From: Labilibacter sediminis
GTDB taxonomy: Bacteria; Bacteroidota; Bacteroidia; Bacteroidales; Marinilabiliaceae
Direction of reading: 5' to 3'
NCBI RefSeq assembly: GCF_005877885.1
Contig: NZ_VCHY01000001.1
Location: forward strand, 248,001-312,000
DNA length: 64,000 nt
Shown: in pieces, positions 63,987-64,000 of the stretch
Layout of the letters: each line of letters begins with the position of its first letter
Position numbering within the stretch: the first letter of the stretch is position 1
Notes under the pieces: generated by a model
The model's database searches: none
What the model was told of the DNA's origin: nothing
What the model saw: only the letters and a program-made list of their open reading frames with translations
Made by a program: the position numbers and the translations under genes

Positions 63987-64000
63987 CGCTCGTTTTTAGA

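Overview
The window is AT-rich DNA from a member of the Bacteroidota. The evidence is two SusC/SusD polysaccharide utilisation loci (PULs), two giant hybrid two-component regulators (HTCS) fused to AraC domains, a type IX secretion tail, lipoproteins with an SxC lipobox, and several promoters of the Bacteroidota form TAnnTTFG-like (TAnnTTTG at -7). Sulfatases and a carboxyspermidine pathway fit a marine or saline-habitat member of the Marinilabiliales or relatives; that placement is inference.

Layout. 1-2.95 kb: the 3' part of an AddA/RecB-like helicase-nuclease gene, then rplS with a promoter, a leader hairpin and a terminator. 3-20 kb, minus strand: PUL 1. It holds an HTCS, a newly noticed 43-residue membrane microprotein, a surface glycan-binding-like lipoprotein, SusC, SusD, two formylglycine sulfatases and a beta-helix protein that is the only candidate depolymerase. 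The gap between the HTCS and the operon carries a 265-bp nested palindromic element. 20-25.2 kb, minus strand: two DUF1254/DUF1214 lipoproteins and a third sulfatase. 25.8-30.2 kb: a BamA/TamA-like outer membrane protein, a 57-residue lipoprotein, and a NarL-type response regulator with its PAS sensor kinase.

30.3-35.8 kb: a mutagenic DNA-repair cassette of DnaE-type polymerase, Y-family polymerase and a divergent LexA/UmuD-like self-cleaving repressor, surrounded by REP-like palindromes. 35.8-36.05 kb: a degenerate 22-bp tandem array. 36.1-42.1 kb: an operon that encodes the whole route from arginine to spermidine (speA, speB, carboxyspermidine dehydrogenase and decarboxylase) plus a DUF4395 membrane protein. 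A 170-bp MITE-like inverted repeat and a bidirectional terminator follow. 42.3-45.3 kb: a GAF-domain protein and a C_GCAxxG_C_C protein.

45.5-61 kb: PUL 2 for a beta-1,4-glucan. It has SusC, SusD, a duplicated-domain lipoprotein and a GH5 lipoprotein in one operon, a secreted multidomain GH5 in a separate transcription unit, and a divergent HTCS. Both transcription units carry the same 39-bp upstream motif, each exactly 21 bases from a TAnnTTTG box. The motif contains a 21-bp-phased direct repeat and is the probable HTCS operator. 61-64 kb: an M23 peptidase, a GNAT acetyltransferase and a PHP-type histidinol phosphatase.

No rRNA, tRNA, CRISPR array or intact transposase gene was seen. All family assignments come from reading motifs; no database search was possible.
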